Positions 37,146 through 48,077 of a DNA stretch of 64,000 bases are shown here, piece by piece. The first letter of the stretch is position 1. Every line of letters starts with the position of its first letter. A program made the position numbers and the translations under genes. The notes below the pieces were generated by a model. It saw only the letters and a program-made list of their open reading frames with translations, was not told the origin of the DNA and made no database searches. Source of the stretch: Methylorubrum thiocyanatum (GTDB taxonomy: Bacteria; Pseudomonadota; Alphaproteobacteria; Rhizobiales; Beijerinckiaceae); NCBI GenBank assembly GCA_014138645.1, contig JACJIB010000004.1, positions 124,001-188,000 of the forward strand, written 5' to 3'.

Positions 37146-38036
37146 TCACGCGAACCGCTTCGCCGCCGCGACGCAGACCACCACCCCGGCGGCGACCGCG
37201 ACCATCGCGCCCTCGACCGGCTCGCCCAGCAGCAGGCCGGCAAGCCCGAGGCCGAGGAAGGGCTGGAGCAGCTGGAGCTGCCCGACGCCGGCAATGCCGC
37301 CGAGGGCCAGCCCGCGATACCAGAACACGAACCCGACCAGCATGCTGAACACCGAGACGTAGCCGAGCCCGGCCCAGGCCGGCAGGCCGATCCCGCTCCA
37401 CGTCTCGGGCAGCGTGACGAAAGCCAGCACCGCCATGGCGGGTGCCGCGAGCAGGAGCGCCCAGGAGATGACCTGCCAGCCGCCGAGCCGGCGCGACAGG
37501 CGCGCGCCCTCGGCATAGCCGAGGCCGCACAGGAGGATCGCTCCCAGCATCAGCCCGTCGCCGGTGAGGTCGGCCCCCTCGCTCCGCATCAGGGCGAAGC
37601 CCGCGACCAGCAGGCTGCCCGCCCCCGAGAACAGCCAGAAGGCGGGCTTCGGCCGCTCGGCGCCGGGCGCGAGGACGGCGAACAGGGCGGTGGCGAGCGG
37701 CAACAGGCCGATGAAGACGATGGAGCGGGCCGACGTGATGTGCCGCAGCGCCAGCGCCGTCAGCAGGGGAAACCCGACGACGACCCCGAGCGCCACCACG
37801 GCGAGCGGGGGGAGATCCGCCCGCGCCGGCCGCTTCTGCCCGAGCAGGCCCAGCAGCGCCGCTCCGAGTCCGGCGGCGATGACGGCGCGGGACGCCGTCA
37901 GGAACAGCGGCGTGAAGCCGCCGACGGCCAGCCGCGTCGCCGGCAACGACCCGCTGAAGATGATCACGCCGACAAGACCGTGGCCCCAGCCGTCCCAACG
38001 CGTCCCGCCCCGTCCGTTCGTGTGATGATCCTGCAT
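37146..38036 (-). CDS. EamA/DMT family transporter
   Basis: This 296-residue protein has ten hydrophobic segments arranged as two EamA repeats (SGSLPATRLAVGGFTPLFLT and GLGYVSVFSMLVGFVFWYRG). EamA transporters export amino acids and other metabolites. Its position, divergent from a MocR/PdxR-type regulator with 120 bases between starts, suggests that regulator controls it. The start at 38036 (MQDHHTNGRGGTRWDG) is chosen; the in-frame extension upstream looks non-coding. Confidence 0.9.
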   Translation of the reverse strand: MQDHHTNGRGGTRWDGWGHGLVGVIIFSGSLPATRLAVGGFTPLFLTASRAVIAAGLGAALLGLLGQKRPARADLPPLAVVALGVVVGFPLLTALALRHITSARSIVFIGLLPLATALFAVLAPGAERPKPAFWLFSGAGSLLVAGFALMRSEGADLTGDGLMLGAILLCGLGYAEGARLSRRLGGWQVISWALLLAAPAMAVLAFVTLPETWSGIGLPAWAGLGYVSVFSMLVGFVFWYRGLALGGIAGVGQLQLLQPFLGLGLAGLLLGEPVEGAMVAVAAGVVVCVAAAKRFA

Positions 38037-38096
38037 CGTTCGCCTCTTGAACCCACCGACGCTAGCCGACGGACCCTGGCGGCGACAGAAACGGTA

Positions 38097-38124
38097 CCGT
38101 ACGGTTTTATCCGAACTGTATGGT
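38097..38124. promoter_or_regulatory. Direct-repeat operator candidate between MocR and EamA genes
   Basis: CCGTACGGT (38097-38105) recurs as CTGTATGGT (38116-38124), 19 bases apart, in the 120-base gap between the divergent genes. MocR/GabR regulators characteristically bind direct repeats, so this is a likely site for control of both genes. A further GGTCTACCGGATC follows. Confidence 0.55.
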
Positions 38125-38156
38125 CTACCGGATCGATACGCTTGGACGGTCGTGAC

Positions 38157-39572
38157 ATGACGGATGAAGCGGGCGGACGCACCGGAGCGGTGGTGACGGC
38201 GATCCGGCGGAAGCTCGCCGGCGGCGCCTTGATGCCGGGGGAGAGATTGCCCTCGATCCGGGGATTTGCCGCGACGATGGGGGTCTCGCCCTCGACCGTG
38301 GTCGAGGCCTACGACCGGCTCGCGGCGGAGGGGCTGATCCGGGCGCGGCCGGGCTCCGGCTTCTACGTCGCGGGGGCGGTCTCGCCGCTGGCACTCACCG
38401 AGGCGGAGCCGCGCCGGGAGCGGGCGATCGACCCGCTCTGGGTCTCGCGCCAATCCCTCGATGCCGGGCCGGACATGCTCAAACCGGGCTGCGGCTGGCT
38501 GCCGGTGGAATGGATGCCGAACGGGGCGATCCGCCGGGCGGTGCGCGGCCTCGCCCGCACCGGGGACGCTTTGCTGACCGAGTACGGGGCGGCGCGCGGT
38601 GCGCTCTCCCTGCGCCGCCACCTCGTGCGCCGGTTCGCGGGGGAGGGGATCGATGCCAGCGCCGATCAGGTGCTGCTGGCGGCCTCCGGCACGCAGGCCA
38701 TCGACCTGATCGGCCGCTTCCTCCTGCGGCCCGGCGACACGGTGCTCGTGGACGATCCCTGCTACTTCAACTTCCAGGCCCTGCTCAGGGTGCACGCGGT
38801 GCGGATCGTCGGCGTGCCCTACACACCGGCCGGCCCCGATCTCACGGCCTTCGCCGCGGCCCTCGCCGAGCATCGCCCGCGCCTCTACGTCACCAATTCC
38901 GCGCTCCACAATCCGACCGGCGCGACGCTCGCGCCCGGCACCGCCCACCGCCTCCTGACGCTGGCGGCGGCCCACGACCTCACCATCGTCGAGGACGACA
39001 TCTTCGCCGACCTGGAGCCCGAGCCCTCACCCCGGCTCGCCGCCCTCGACGGCCTCAACCGCGTCATCCGCATCGGCAGCTTCTCGAAGACGCTCTCGGC
39101 CTCGATCCGCTGCGGCTTCATCGTGGCCCGGCCCGACTGGATCGAGGCGCTGGTGGATCTTCAGGTCGCGACGAGTTTCGGCGGTCCGAGTCCGATCGCC
39201 GCCGAACTGATCGCCGGCACGCTCGCCGATGGCAGCTACCGCAAGCATCTGGACGCCCTGCGCCGCCGCCTGTCGCGGGCGCGCCGGGAGGCGGGCGGGC
39301 GGCTGAAGGCGCTCGGGATCGCGCCCTGGATCGAGCCGCGCGGCGGCTTCACCCTCTGGTGCCGCCTGCCCGAGGGCTGCGACGCCGCCGCGCTCGCCCG
39401 GGCGGGCCTGCGCGAAGGCCTCGTGCTCGCCCCTGGCAACGTCTTCAGCGTGTCGCAGACGGCCGCCGGCTTCATGCGCTTCAACGTGGCGCAGATGACC
39501 GATCCGCGGGTCTACGAGGCGCTCGCGCGGGCGATGGCGGGTTCGGAGACCCCACCCGCATCCTCACCCTGA
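38157..39572 (+). CDS. MocR/PdxR family PLP-dependent transcriptional regulator
   Basis: This 471-residue protein fuses an N-terminal GntR winged helix (about 8-75; MPGERLPSIRGFAATMGVS, STVVEAYDRLAAEGLI) to a fold-type I aminotransferase-like domain. The PLP lysine lies near residue 310 in RIGSFSKTLSASIRCG, with the conserved VTNSALHNPTGATL before it. Such proteins sense PLP or amino acids such as GABA or taurine. The ATG at 38157 is chosen. The last codons and stop (SSP, TGA) lie inside a palindromic repeat. It probably controls the divergent EamA exporter. Confidence 0.93.
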   Translation: MTDEAGGRTGAVVTAIRRKLAGGALMPGERLPSIRGFAATMGVSPSTVVEAYDRLAAEGLIRARPGSGFYVAGAVSPLALTEAEPRRERAIDPLWVSRQSLDAGPDMLKPGCGWLPVEWMPNGAIRRAVRGLARTGDALLTEYGAARGALSLRRHLVRRFAGEGIDASADQVLLAASGTQAIDLIGRFLLRPGDTVLVDDPCYFNFQALLRVHAVRIVGVPYTPAGPDLTAFAAALAEHRPRLYVTNSALHNPTGATLAPGTAHRLLTLAAAHDLTIVEDDIFADLEPEPSPRLAALDGLNRVIRIGSFSKTLSASIRCGFIVARPDWIEALVDLQVATSFGGPSPIAAELIAGTLADGSYRKHLDALRRRLSRARREAGGRLKALGIAPWIEPRGGFTLWCRLPEGCDAAALARAGLREGLVLAPGNVFSVSQTAAGFMRFNVAQMTDPRVYEALARAMAGSETPPASSP

Positions 39573-39673
39573 GGTTGCCCGCGTCAGCAGGCCCCGAAGG
39601 GTCTTCCAGGACGCGCGCGATCTCCGGAGGCTCCTTCGAGGCCCGCGCTTCGCTGCGGCAGCTCAGGGTGAGG
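39562..39673. repeat. Imperfect intergenic palindrome with CCTCACCCTGAG ends
   Basis: A 112-base near-complete palindrome has 12-base perfect terminal inverted repeats, CCTCACCCTGAG at 39562-39573 and its complement at 39662-39673. An inner pair GGCCCCGAAGGGTCTTCCAGG-like matches GGCTCCTTCGAGGCC in the other arm. It lies between convergent genes and contains the stop codon of the MocR gene. The same core, CCTCATCCTGAGG, occurs in the hairpin at 44192-44231. It resembles REP/BIME-type elements of Alphaproteobacteria. Confidence 0.75.
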
Positions 39674-39699
39674 GCATGGGTCGGACGACGCGGCCGGTC

Positions 39700-42096
<2,397 letters not shown>

Positions 42097-42181
42097 GCCG
42101 CTCTGGTCCTGGCACCGTCCGAAAGCTGTGGCCGGCTTTCGTGAGGATGCGAAATCACAAGTCGGCGCCGCGCGCTGCCAC

Positions 42182-43540
42182 TCAGCGCCGCAGTCGGTTG
42201 CCGAGGACGAAGCCGAACAAGCCCATCAGCACGATCCCCGCCGCGCCCTGGAGCCCGACCAGCAGGTTGGTGACGCGCCCCAGCGGCTTCACGCCGATCT
42301 CCGGCGGGTTGGCCGTCATCATGTTGAGCGCGCTGTAGCTCACGAGGTCGAGGGGGTTGTAGGTCGGCACGTTCTCGCCCTCGTGGAACAGCCCGCCCGT
42401 GGCGCCGTAAGCCCCGGCGAACAGAAAGATTCCGACGAGGAAGGCGCGGGCGATCCGCGACAGGCTCTCGCCGTAATCGCACAGCCACTCGACGAAGCGG
42501 TCGGCGATCCAGCGGTAGCCGGAGCTGAACGTTCCACGAAGATCGCGGGTGAAAAAGGCCTCGCGTGCCCGCACCCCGGCATGGCGGCGGCCCATGCGGC
42601 GCCCGCGCTTGTAGGCCCAGCTCGCGCCCTCGTGGCTGCCGATGCTCTGAAGGTTGCGCTCCAGGGCGAGATAGCTCGCCTGCGCCGCCTCGTACTCGCC
42701 CGCGATCTCCTCGCCGACGGCGCCGCCGATCTGCTCGACGGAGAGCCGCACGCCCTCCAACCACGCGCCGGCGAAGCGCGCGTGACGCAGCTTGCACGCG
42801 GTGAGGTCGAGCCGCACGAGGCTGGTGCGGGAGAAGTCGGCGCCCGATAGGTCCGCCCCGTCGAGCCGGGCACCGGAGAAGTTGGCGCCGCGCAGCCGCG
42901 ATCCGACGAGCCGCGCCTTCTTCAGGCTCGCCCCCTCGAAATCCGCGCCGGTCAGGTTGCAGTCGGAGAGGTTGGCCTCGTCGAGCCGCGCGCCGCGGAA
43001 GACGGAATCGTCGGCATCCGCGCCGGTGAAGTCGGTGCCCCACAGGTCCGCGCCCTCGAAGCGGGCGCCGTCGAGCAGCGCCTTGTCGAGCCGGGCGAAG
43101 CGCATGGTCGCACCGGAGAAGTCGGCATCCTCCAGCATCGCCTCGCGGAAAGCGGCCTGCCCCCCGGCGACCCCGGCGAAACGGGCGCCGCTGAGGTCGG
43201 CCCCGGAAAAATCCGCCTCCTCCAGGCAGGCGCCCTCGAAGCCGGCGGAGCGGGCGAGCGCCCCGGCCAGCGAGGCCTGCCGCAGGTTGGCGCCGGACAG
43301 GTCCGTCTCCTCCAGCCGCGCATCGGCGAGGTCGGCCCGCGGCAGGTCGAGACCGCCCGCGGCGGCCCACCAGCGCGGCGGCGCCTGCGGATCGACCCGC
43401 CCGCCCAGGGCCGCGCGCCCGAGGGGCAGGCCGGCGAGGTCGTCGCGCCCGCCGATCGAGAACGGCGCGTCACCGTCCGAGAGGCGCGCGAGCAGCGCCG
43501 CGACGCGCGGATCGTCGTCCCCCGCTCCGCCATTCCGCAC
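42182..43540 (-). CDS. Pentapeptide-repeat protein with C-terminal channel-like membrane domain
   Basis: The protein has 452 residues. From about residue 65 to 255 runs a pentapeptide-repeat solenoid (LPRADLADARLEETDLSGAN and many A(D/N)LxG units such as GADLSGADFSRTSL). A helical linker follows (ASYLALERNLQSIGSHEGAS). The C-terminus has a membrane helix (ARAFLVGIFLFAGAYGATGG), a loop with YSALNMMTANPPEIGVKPLG, and a last helix (LLVGLQGAAGIVLMGLFGFV) ending LGNRLRR. The loop and last helix resemble the pore region and M2 helix of two-helix potassium channels, but the selectivity motif TVGYG is absent. The start is at 43540; its function is unknown. Confidence 0.85.
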   Translation of the reverse strand: MRNGGAGDDDPRVAALLARLSDGDAPFSIGGRDDLAGLPLGRAALGGRVDPQAPPRWWAAAGGLDLPRADLADARLEETDLSGANLRQASLAGALARSAGFEGACLEEADFSGADLSGARFAGVAGGQAAFREAMLEDADFSGATMRFARLDKALLDGARFEGADLWGTDFTGADADDSVFRGARLDEANLSDCNLTGADFEGASLKKARLVGSRLRGANFSGARLDGADLSGADFSRTSLVRLDLTACKLRHARFAGAWLEGVRLSVEQIGGAVGEEIAGEYEAAQASYLALERNLQSIGSHEGASWAYKRGRRMGRRHAGVRAREAFFTRDLRGTFSSGYRWIADRFVEWLCDYGESLSRIARAFLVGIFLFAGAYGATGGLFHEGENVPTYNPLDLVSYSALNMMTANPPEIGVKPLGRVTNLLVGLQGAAGIVLMGLFGFVLGNRLRR

Positions 43541-43794
43541 CGCGCATGCCCCGCATCTTCGAGCCCTCGAAGCCCCTTAGCGGTCCGTGCCGGAGCGAGA
43601 CAAGGCGAGGGGCGGATAGATTGCAAACCGAGCGCAGTTCGCGGACGCAGCGGTCATCGCGGACACAGTGCAGCCAGCCGACGGGGCGCGGGTGACACAT
43701 GGAGCGCAGTTTGCGAGCGGAGCGATGACACCGCAGCGGGTTTCCGTGCGTTGTGTGGCGGAAGCGCGTGCAGCGCGAGAAGGGGTGTGCGGGC

Positions 43795-44169
43795 GTGTCG
43801 GGCAAAATCCTGCTGGTGGAAGACCACGAAGAGATCTGGGACTTCCTGTCACGCCGGCTCAAGCGCCGCGGCTACGAGGTGGTGCTGGCCCATGACGGCG
43901 AGGCCGGTGTGCAGCAGGCCCGCGCCGCCCAGCCCGACGTGATCCTCCTCGACATGAACCTGCCGATCCTCGACGGCTGGTCGACCGCCCGCGCCCTCAA
44001 GGCCGCGACCGACACCCGCGCCATCCCGATCATCGCGCTGACCGCCCACGCCATGTCGGGCGACCGCGACAAGGCGATCCAGGCGGGCTGCGACGACTAC
44101 CACCCGAAGCCGATCGACTTCCCCAAGCTGCTCACGCAGATCGGGACGGCGATCGGAGCGGCCGGCTGA
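43795..44169 (+). CDS. Single-domain response regulator (receiver only)
   Basis: This 124-residue protein is a CheY-like receiver only. KILLVEDHEEIWDFL gives the acidic pocket, VILLDMNLPILDG the phosphoacceptor Asp near residue 51, LTAHAMSGDRDKAIQAG the conserved Thr region, and YHPKPIDFPKLL the Lys. Such proteins pair with hybrid kinases as phosphorelay shuttles; the kinase at 39700-42096 is the nearest candidate. The start is taken as GTG at 43795 (VSGKILLVED); the open frame to 43753 lacks family similarity. Confidence 0.88.
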   Translation: MSGKILLVEDHEEIWDFLSRRLKRRGYEVVLAHDGEAGVQQARAAQPDVILLDMNLPILDGWSTARALKAATDTRAIPIIALTAHAMSGDRDKAIQAGCDDYHPKPIDFPKLLTQIGTAIGAAG

Positions 44170-44191
44170 GCGCATCGCACGTCAATCGCTC

Positions 44192-44231
44192 ATCCCACCC
44201 CTCTTCCTCATCCTGAGGGAAAGGGTGGGAT
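44192..44231. terminator. Nested hairpin between the response regulator and AI-2E-type gene
   Basis: ATCCCACCC (44192-44200) pairs with GGGTGGGAT (44223-44231), enclosing an inner stem CCTCA/TGAGG (44206-44210 with 44214-44218). It probably ends or attenuates the response-regulator transcript before the next gene. The inner CCTCATCCTGAGG core also appears in the palindrome at 39562-39673. There is no T run. Confidence 0.6.
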
Positions 44232-44277
44232 CGGCTGCATCTCTCACCGTCCGTGAGGACGGCATCATGAGGACGCC

Positions 44278-46227
44278 ATGACCACCGATCCGGTCACCCA
44301 GCGGCTCCTGCGGCAGGCGCTGCCGGTGGTGACGACGCTCGCCTCGCTGCTCCTCGTCGTGACGCTGGCCGGCGCGCTCTATTTCGGTCGCGACATCCTC
44401 GTGCCGGTGGCGCTCGCCATCCTCCTGAGCTTCGTCCTGGTCCCCGCGGTGCGCGCCCTGCGGCGGCTGCGCGTCCCCAGGGCGGCGGCCGTGCTGCTCG
44501 TGGTGCTCCTCGCCTTCGGCATGCTCGGGGCCGTGGGCAGCCTGATCGCCCGGGAGGCGGCGCAGCTCGCCGCCGACCTGCCGCGCTACTCGCTGACGCT
44601 GCGCGACAAGATCACGGCTTTGCGCGCGGCCACCGCCGAGCGGGGCGGGCTATCGGACACCTTCTCCGGCTTCTTCGACATGGCGGAGGAGATCGGCAAG
44701 GAACTGCAGCCTCCCGCCGCCAAGACCGACAGCGATTCCCAGCTCGGTACGGCGGAGCGGCCGATGCAGGTCGAGATCCACGCCCCCCGCTCCGGCGTCC
44801 TGAAGACACTGGGCAGCGTGGCGGGCGGGGTGCTGCACCCGCTGGCGACGCTCGGCCTGATCCTGCTGTTCACGATCTTCATCCTGCTCCAGCGCGAGGA
44901 TCTGCGGAATCGCGCGATCCGGCTCGCGGGATCGAGCGACCTGCGCCGCACCACCGCGGCGATCGACGACGCCACGAGCCGGCTGAGCCGGTTCTTCATC
45001 GCGCAGCTCATCCTCAACGTCGCCTTCGGCCTCGTGATCGGTGTGGGCCTGTGGTTCATCGGCGTGCCGAGCCCGATCCTGTTCGGCGTCATCGCCGGCA
45101 TCTCGCGCTTCGTGCCCTATGTCGGCGCGGTGATCTCGGCGGTGCTGCCGCTCGCCATCGCGGTCGCGGTCGATCCCGGCTGGTCGATGGCGATCCAGGT
45201 CGCGATCCTGTTCCTGATCGTCGAGCCGATCGCCGGCCACGTGGTCGAACCGCTGCTCTACGGGCACTCGACCGGCATCTCGCCGGTGGCCGTGATCCTG
45301 GCGGCGACGCTCTGGACCTTCCTGTGGGGGCCGATCGGCCTGCTGCTCGCGACGCCGCTCACGGTCTGCCTCGTGGTGCTCGGCCGCCATGTCGAGCGGC
45401 TGTGGTTCCTCGACGTGATCCTCGGCGACCGGCCGGCGCTGGGCCCCCAGGAAATCTTCTACCAGCGCATGCTCGCAGGCGATCCGGCCGAGGCGATCGA
45501 CCAGGGGCGGCTGTTCCTCAAAGAACGGGCGCTCGTCACCTATTACGACGAGGTCGTGCTGGCGGGGCTGCGCATGGCCCAGGAGGATGCGGCCCGCGGC
45601 ATGCTCGACCGGGAGCGGCAGGGCGAGGTCGGCGCAGGCTTCCGCGCGGTGGTCGAGACGCTGGGGCAGGCGCGCAAGCGCGGCCTGCCGCGGCGCTCGC
45701 GCAAGCCCGTCGGCGCGGAGGCCGAGGCCGCCTTCGCGGCGGTGGGGCCGGACCGGCGCGCGGCGGGGATCGTGCTGCGTCCGGAGGATCTGGCCCCGGC
45801 CTGGCGCGGCGGGTCGGCGGTGCTGTGCGTGCCGAGCGGCGGCGCCTTCGACGAGGCGGCGACGCTGATGCTCGCCCAGACCCTCTCCCGCCACGGGCTC
45901 GGGGCGCGGGTGGCGCCGAGCAACGTGTTGCGCGACGGCCTGCCCAAGGCCGAGCGGCCGGCGATGATCTGCTTCTCGTATCTCGACCCGATCAGCCTGT
46001 CGCAGATCCGCCTCACCATCCGCCGCGCCCGCAAGGCGGCGCCGGGGGTGACGATCCTCGTCGGCTTCTGGCGCGAGCGCGACCCGGCCTCCCTCGGGCG
46101 CCTGCGCCGGGCGATCTCCGCCGACCTGCTCGTGACCTCGCTCAGCGACGCCCTCGACGCGGCGCTGGAGCGGGCTCAGGCCGGCAGCACCCCGGCGGTG
46201 GCCCCGGTGCTCAGGGCCGCCGAGTAG
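44278..46227 (+). CDS. AI-2E family transporter with long cytoplasmic C-terminus
   Basis: The protein has 649 residues. The N-terminal half has the seven or eight hydrophobic segments of the AI-2E/PerM family, including FGRDILVPVALAILLSFVLV, the TLGLILLFTIFILLQREDLR helix, and FIGVPSPILFGVIAGISRFV with the following PYVGAVISAVLPLAI. From about residue 385 a soluble region of 260 residues continues (QEIFYQRMLAGDPAEAIDQG, then RAAGIVLRPEDLAPAW). This C-terminal part is far beyond the usual 350 residues but I recall similar long forms in Hyphomicrobiales. The substrate is unknown; AI-2 export is not established for the family. Confidence 0.85.
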   Translation: MTTDPVTQRLLRQALPVVTTLASLLLVVTLAGALYFGRDILVPVALAILLSFVLVPAVRALRRLRVPRAAAVLLVVLLAFGMLGAVGSLIAREAAQLAADLPRYSLTLRDKITALRAATAERGGLSDTFSGFFDMAEEIGKELQPPAAKTDSDSQLGTAERPMQVEIHAPRSGVLKTLGSVAGGVLHPLATLGLILLFTIFILLQREDLRNRAIRLAGSSDLRRTTAAIDDATSRLSRFFIAQLILNVAFGLVIGVGLWFIGVPSPILFGVIAGISRFVPYVGAVISAVLPLAIAVAVDPGWSMAIQVAILFLIVEPIAGHVVEPLLYGHSTGISPVAVILAATLWTFLWGPIGLLLATPLTVCLVVLGRHVERLWFLDVILGDRPALGPQEIFYQRMLAGDPAEAIDQGRLFLKERALVTYYDEVVLAGLRMAQEDAARGMLDRERQGEVGAGFRAVVETLGQARKRGLPRRSRKPVGAEAEAAFAAVGPDRRAAGIVLRPEDLAPAWRGGSAVLCVPSGGAFDEAATLMLAQTLSRHGLGARVAPSNVLRDGLPKAERPAMICFSYLDPISLSQIRLTIRRARKAAPGVTILVGFWRERDPASLGRLRRAISADLLVTSLSDALDAALERAQAGSTPAVAPVLRAAE

Positions 46228-46236
46228 GCACCCGCC

Positions 46237-46680
46237 TCAGAACAGGGCGACGAGGGCGACGCCGACGATCATCAGCGCCCCACCGGCGAGGCGAACGGGT
46301 CCGGCGGTGTGGACGGCGAAGCCTTCGAGGCCGAAATGGTCGAGGGCGATCGAGGCGATCACGCCCCCCGTCACGAGCAGGCCCAGGAACGCCGCCGCCC
46401 CGATCCGCTGCGCGACGAAGAGCTGAGCGAGGATGACGCCGGCGCCGAGCGCGCCGCCGAACCATGCCCACCAGGGTACGTCCAGCGCCTGTTGCAGGCT
46501 CGGCACGCGCAGCCGCCCGCTCACGAGGCCGATCAGGAGCATGGTGGCGGTGCCCACGAGCATCGAGACCAGACCCGCCGCGAAGGGCTGCCCGAAGGAT
46601 TTGGCCAGTTGCGTGCTCTGGCCCGGCTGGACGGCGTTGGCGATGCCCGCAAGCAGGGCGATGCCGTAGAGGACGATCAT
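46237..46680 (-). CDS. DMT family transporter, YdcZ/DUF606 type
   Basis: This 147-residue membrane protein has about five hydrophobic segments: VLYGIALLAGIANAVQPG, FAAGLVSMLVGTATMLLIG, WWAWFGGALGAGVILAQLFV, and GAAAFLGLLVTGGVIASIAL. Length and the NAVQPGQSTQLAKS motif fit the short YdcZ (DUF606) branch of the drug/metabolite transporter superfamily, which acts as dimers. The function is unknown. It converges with the AI-2E-type gene, whose stop is nine bases away. Confidence 0.88.
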   Translation of the reverse strand: MIVLYGIALLAGIANAVQPGQSTQLAKSFGQPFAAGLVSMLVGTATMLLIGLVSGRLRVPSLQQALDVPWWAWFGGALGAGVILAQLFVAQRIGAAAFLGLLVTGGVIASIALDHFGLEGFAVHTAGPVRLAGGALMIVGVALVALF

Positions 46681-46800
46681 CGTTTCGCGCTTCCTGCGAT
46701 GCCTGGGGACGGCATGGGGACGGGTGTCGGGCCAGGCGGCGGGCCAGGGGGCGGGCCAGGGGGCGGGCGAAGCGGTGAACGGGGCGCCCGAGCGAAGGCC

Positions 46801-47958
46801 TCAGTTCTTCGGCACCTTCTCTTTGCCCTTGCCGGGATTGGAGGTGTTGACGAGTTCCGGCGAGGACTGGGCCGACAGCGTCTCCTTCTGAGCCGCGGTA
46901 TCGATGCGCCGCGTGCGCGTGAACGGCTCGAGCCGCACCGGGCCGCCGCTCTCCAGCGCCTTCAGGATCCCCTCGATCACGCGGATGTCGGCGTAGCCCT
47001 CCTCGGCATCGGGCTCGGGGTCGGTGCCGTTGAGGATGCAATCGGAGAAGTATTTCAGCTCGCCGCCGAAATGGTCGGTGTTCTTGAAGCTCTCGTGGTT
47101 CTTGGTTTCGCCGATGGTCACCGTGCGCTCCAGCGGCTTGCCGTACATGTAGGCCGGATTGACCTCGACGCTGCCCTGGGTGCCGACAACCGCGTAAGTG
47201 TCGAGCACGTTGCCGTAATAGGACAGCACGAACTGCGCGAGGCGGTTGCCGGGGAAGCGCAGGGTCACCGCGACGGTGTCGTCGAAGTCGCCGAGCCCGG
47301 CCTCCGGGTGACGCACGCCGATTGCCGAGACCACCTCGGTCGGCTCGTCGCCGAACAGGGTGCGGACGGCGTTGATCGGATAGGGGCCCATGTCGAAGAT
47401 CGGACCCGCCGCGACGCCGCTCGTCGCCCGGTGGTTCTCCGGCGAGACCATCTGCGTGAAGGTCGAAGAGAAGGTCAGGATCTCGCCGAGCTTGCCGGAG
47501 CGGATCAGATCGGTCGTGGCCAGCGTCGCCGGCTCGAAATGCAGCCGGTAGGCGACCATCAGCTTGGCCGAGGAGCCGGCCTGCGCCGCCATGATCTCCC
47601 GGCATTTTTCGCTCGAGATCTCGAGCGGCTTCTCCACCAGCACGTGGATCCCGGCCTTGAGCGCGGGAATCGCGAACTCCGCGTGGCGCCAGTTCGGGGT
47701 GGCGAGATAGATCGCGTCGATCGTGCCCGAGGCGAGCAGCGCGCCGAACTCATCGTAGCCGTAGCTGTCGGTGACGCCGTAGAGTTCGCCGACCCGGCGC
47801 GCCTTCTCGGGATCGCCGGTGACGAAGGCGGTGACCTCCGAGTTGCCGGTATGGGCCACGCCCGGCAGCATCGCCTCCTGCGAGATGTCGCCGAGCGCCA
47901 CGACGGCGTAGCGGACCTTCTTGCCCGAGGTCAGGCCGAGGGCGGACAGGACGCTCAT
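46801..47958 (-). CDS. Gfo/Idh/MocA family NAD(P)-dependent oxidoreductase
   Basis: The protein has 385 residues. The N-terminal Rossmann domain has VRYAVVALGDISQEAMLPG and IDAIYLATPNWRHAEFAIPA, followed by the family catalytic lysine motif HVLVEKPLEISSEKC. The C-terminal alpha/beta domain holds RLHFEPATLATTDLI and FDMGPYPINAVRTLFGDEP, the latter close to glucose-fructose oxidoreductase. A C-terminal tail of about 30 residues (LSAQSSPELVNTSNPGKGKE) is low complexity. It acts on an unidentified sugar or polyol. The start at 47958 (MSVLSALGLTSGKK) is preceded by GGAGAGATCCGC. Confidence 0.9.
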   Translation of the reverse strand: MSVLSALGLTSGKKVRYAVVALGDISQEAMLPGVAHTGNSEVTAFVTGDPEKARRVGELYGVTDSYGYDEFGALLASGTIDAIYLATPNWRHAEFAIPALKAGIHVLVEKPLEISSEKCREIMAAQAGSSAKLMVAYRLHFEPATLATTDLIRSGKLGEILTFSSTFTQMVSPENHRATSGVAAGPIFDMGPYPINAVRTLFGDEPTEVVSAIGVRHPEAGLGDFDDTVAVTLRFPGNRLAQFVLSYYGNVLDTYAVVGTQGSVEVNPAYMYGKPLERTVTIGETKNHESFKNTDHFGGELKYFSDCILNGTDPEPDAEEGYADIRVIEGILKALESGGPVRLEPFTRTRRIDTAAQKETLSAQSSPELVNTSNPGKGKEKVPKN

Positions 47959-48077
47959 GCGGATCTCTCCTTGGGAACAGCTTCGAAAATGACGTGCGAT
48001 CGGCCCGGATCGCTGTCTCGACCCGGGCCGCCGTCGCAAGGCTTGTCAGGCGTGGGGGAGGGGTGGCGGACGCGCGG

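Noticed and set aside
43630..43731. Imperfect direct repeat GAGCGCAGTT... (43630 and 43702, 72 bases apart) upstream of the response regulator
   Set aside because: About 22 of 29 positions match; too short and too degenerate to call an element, though it might be regulatory.
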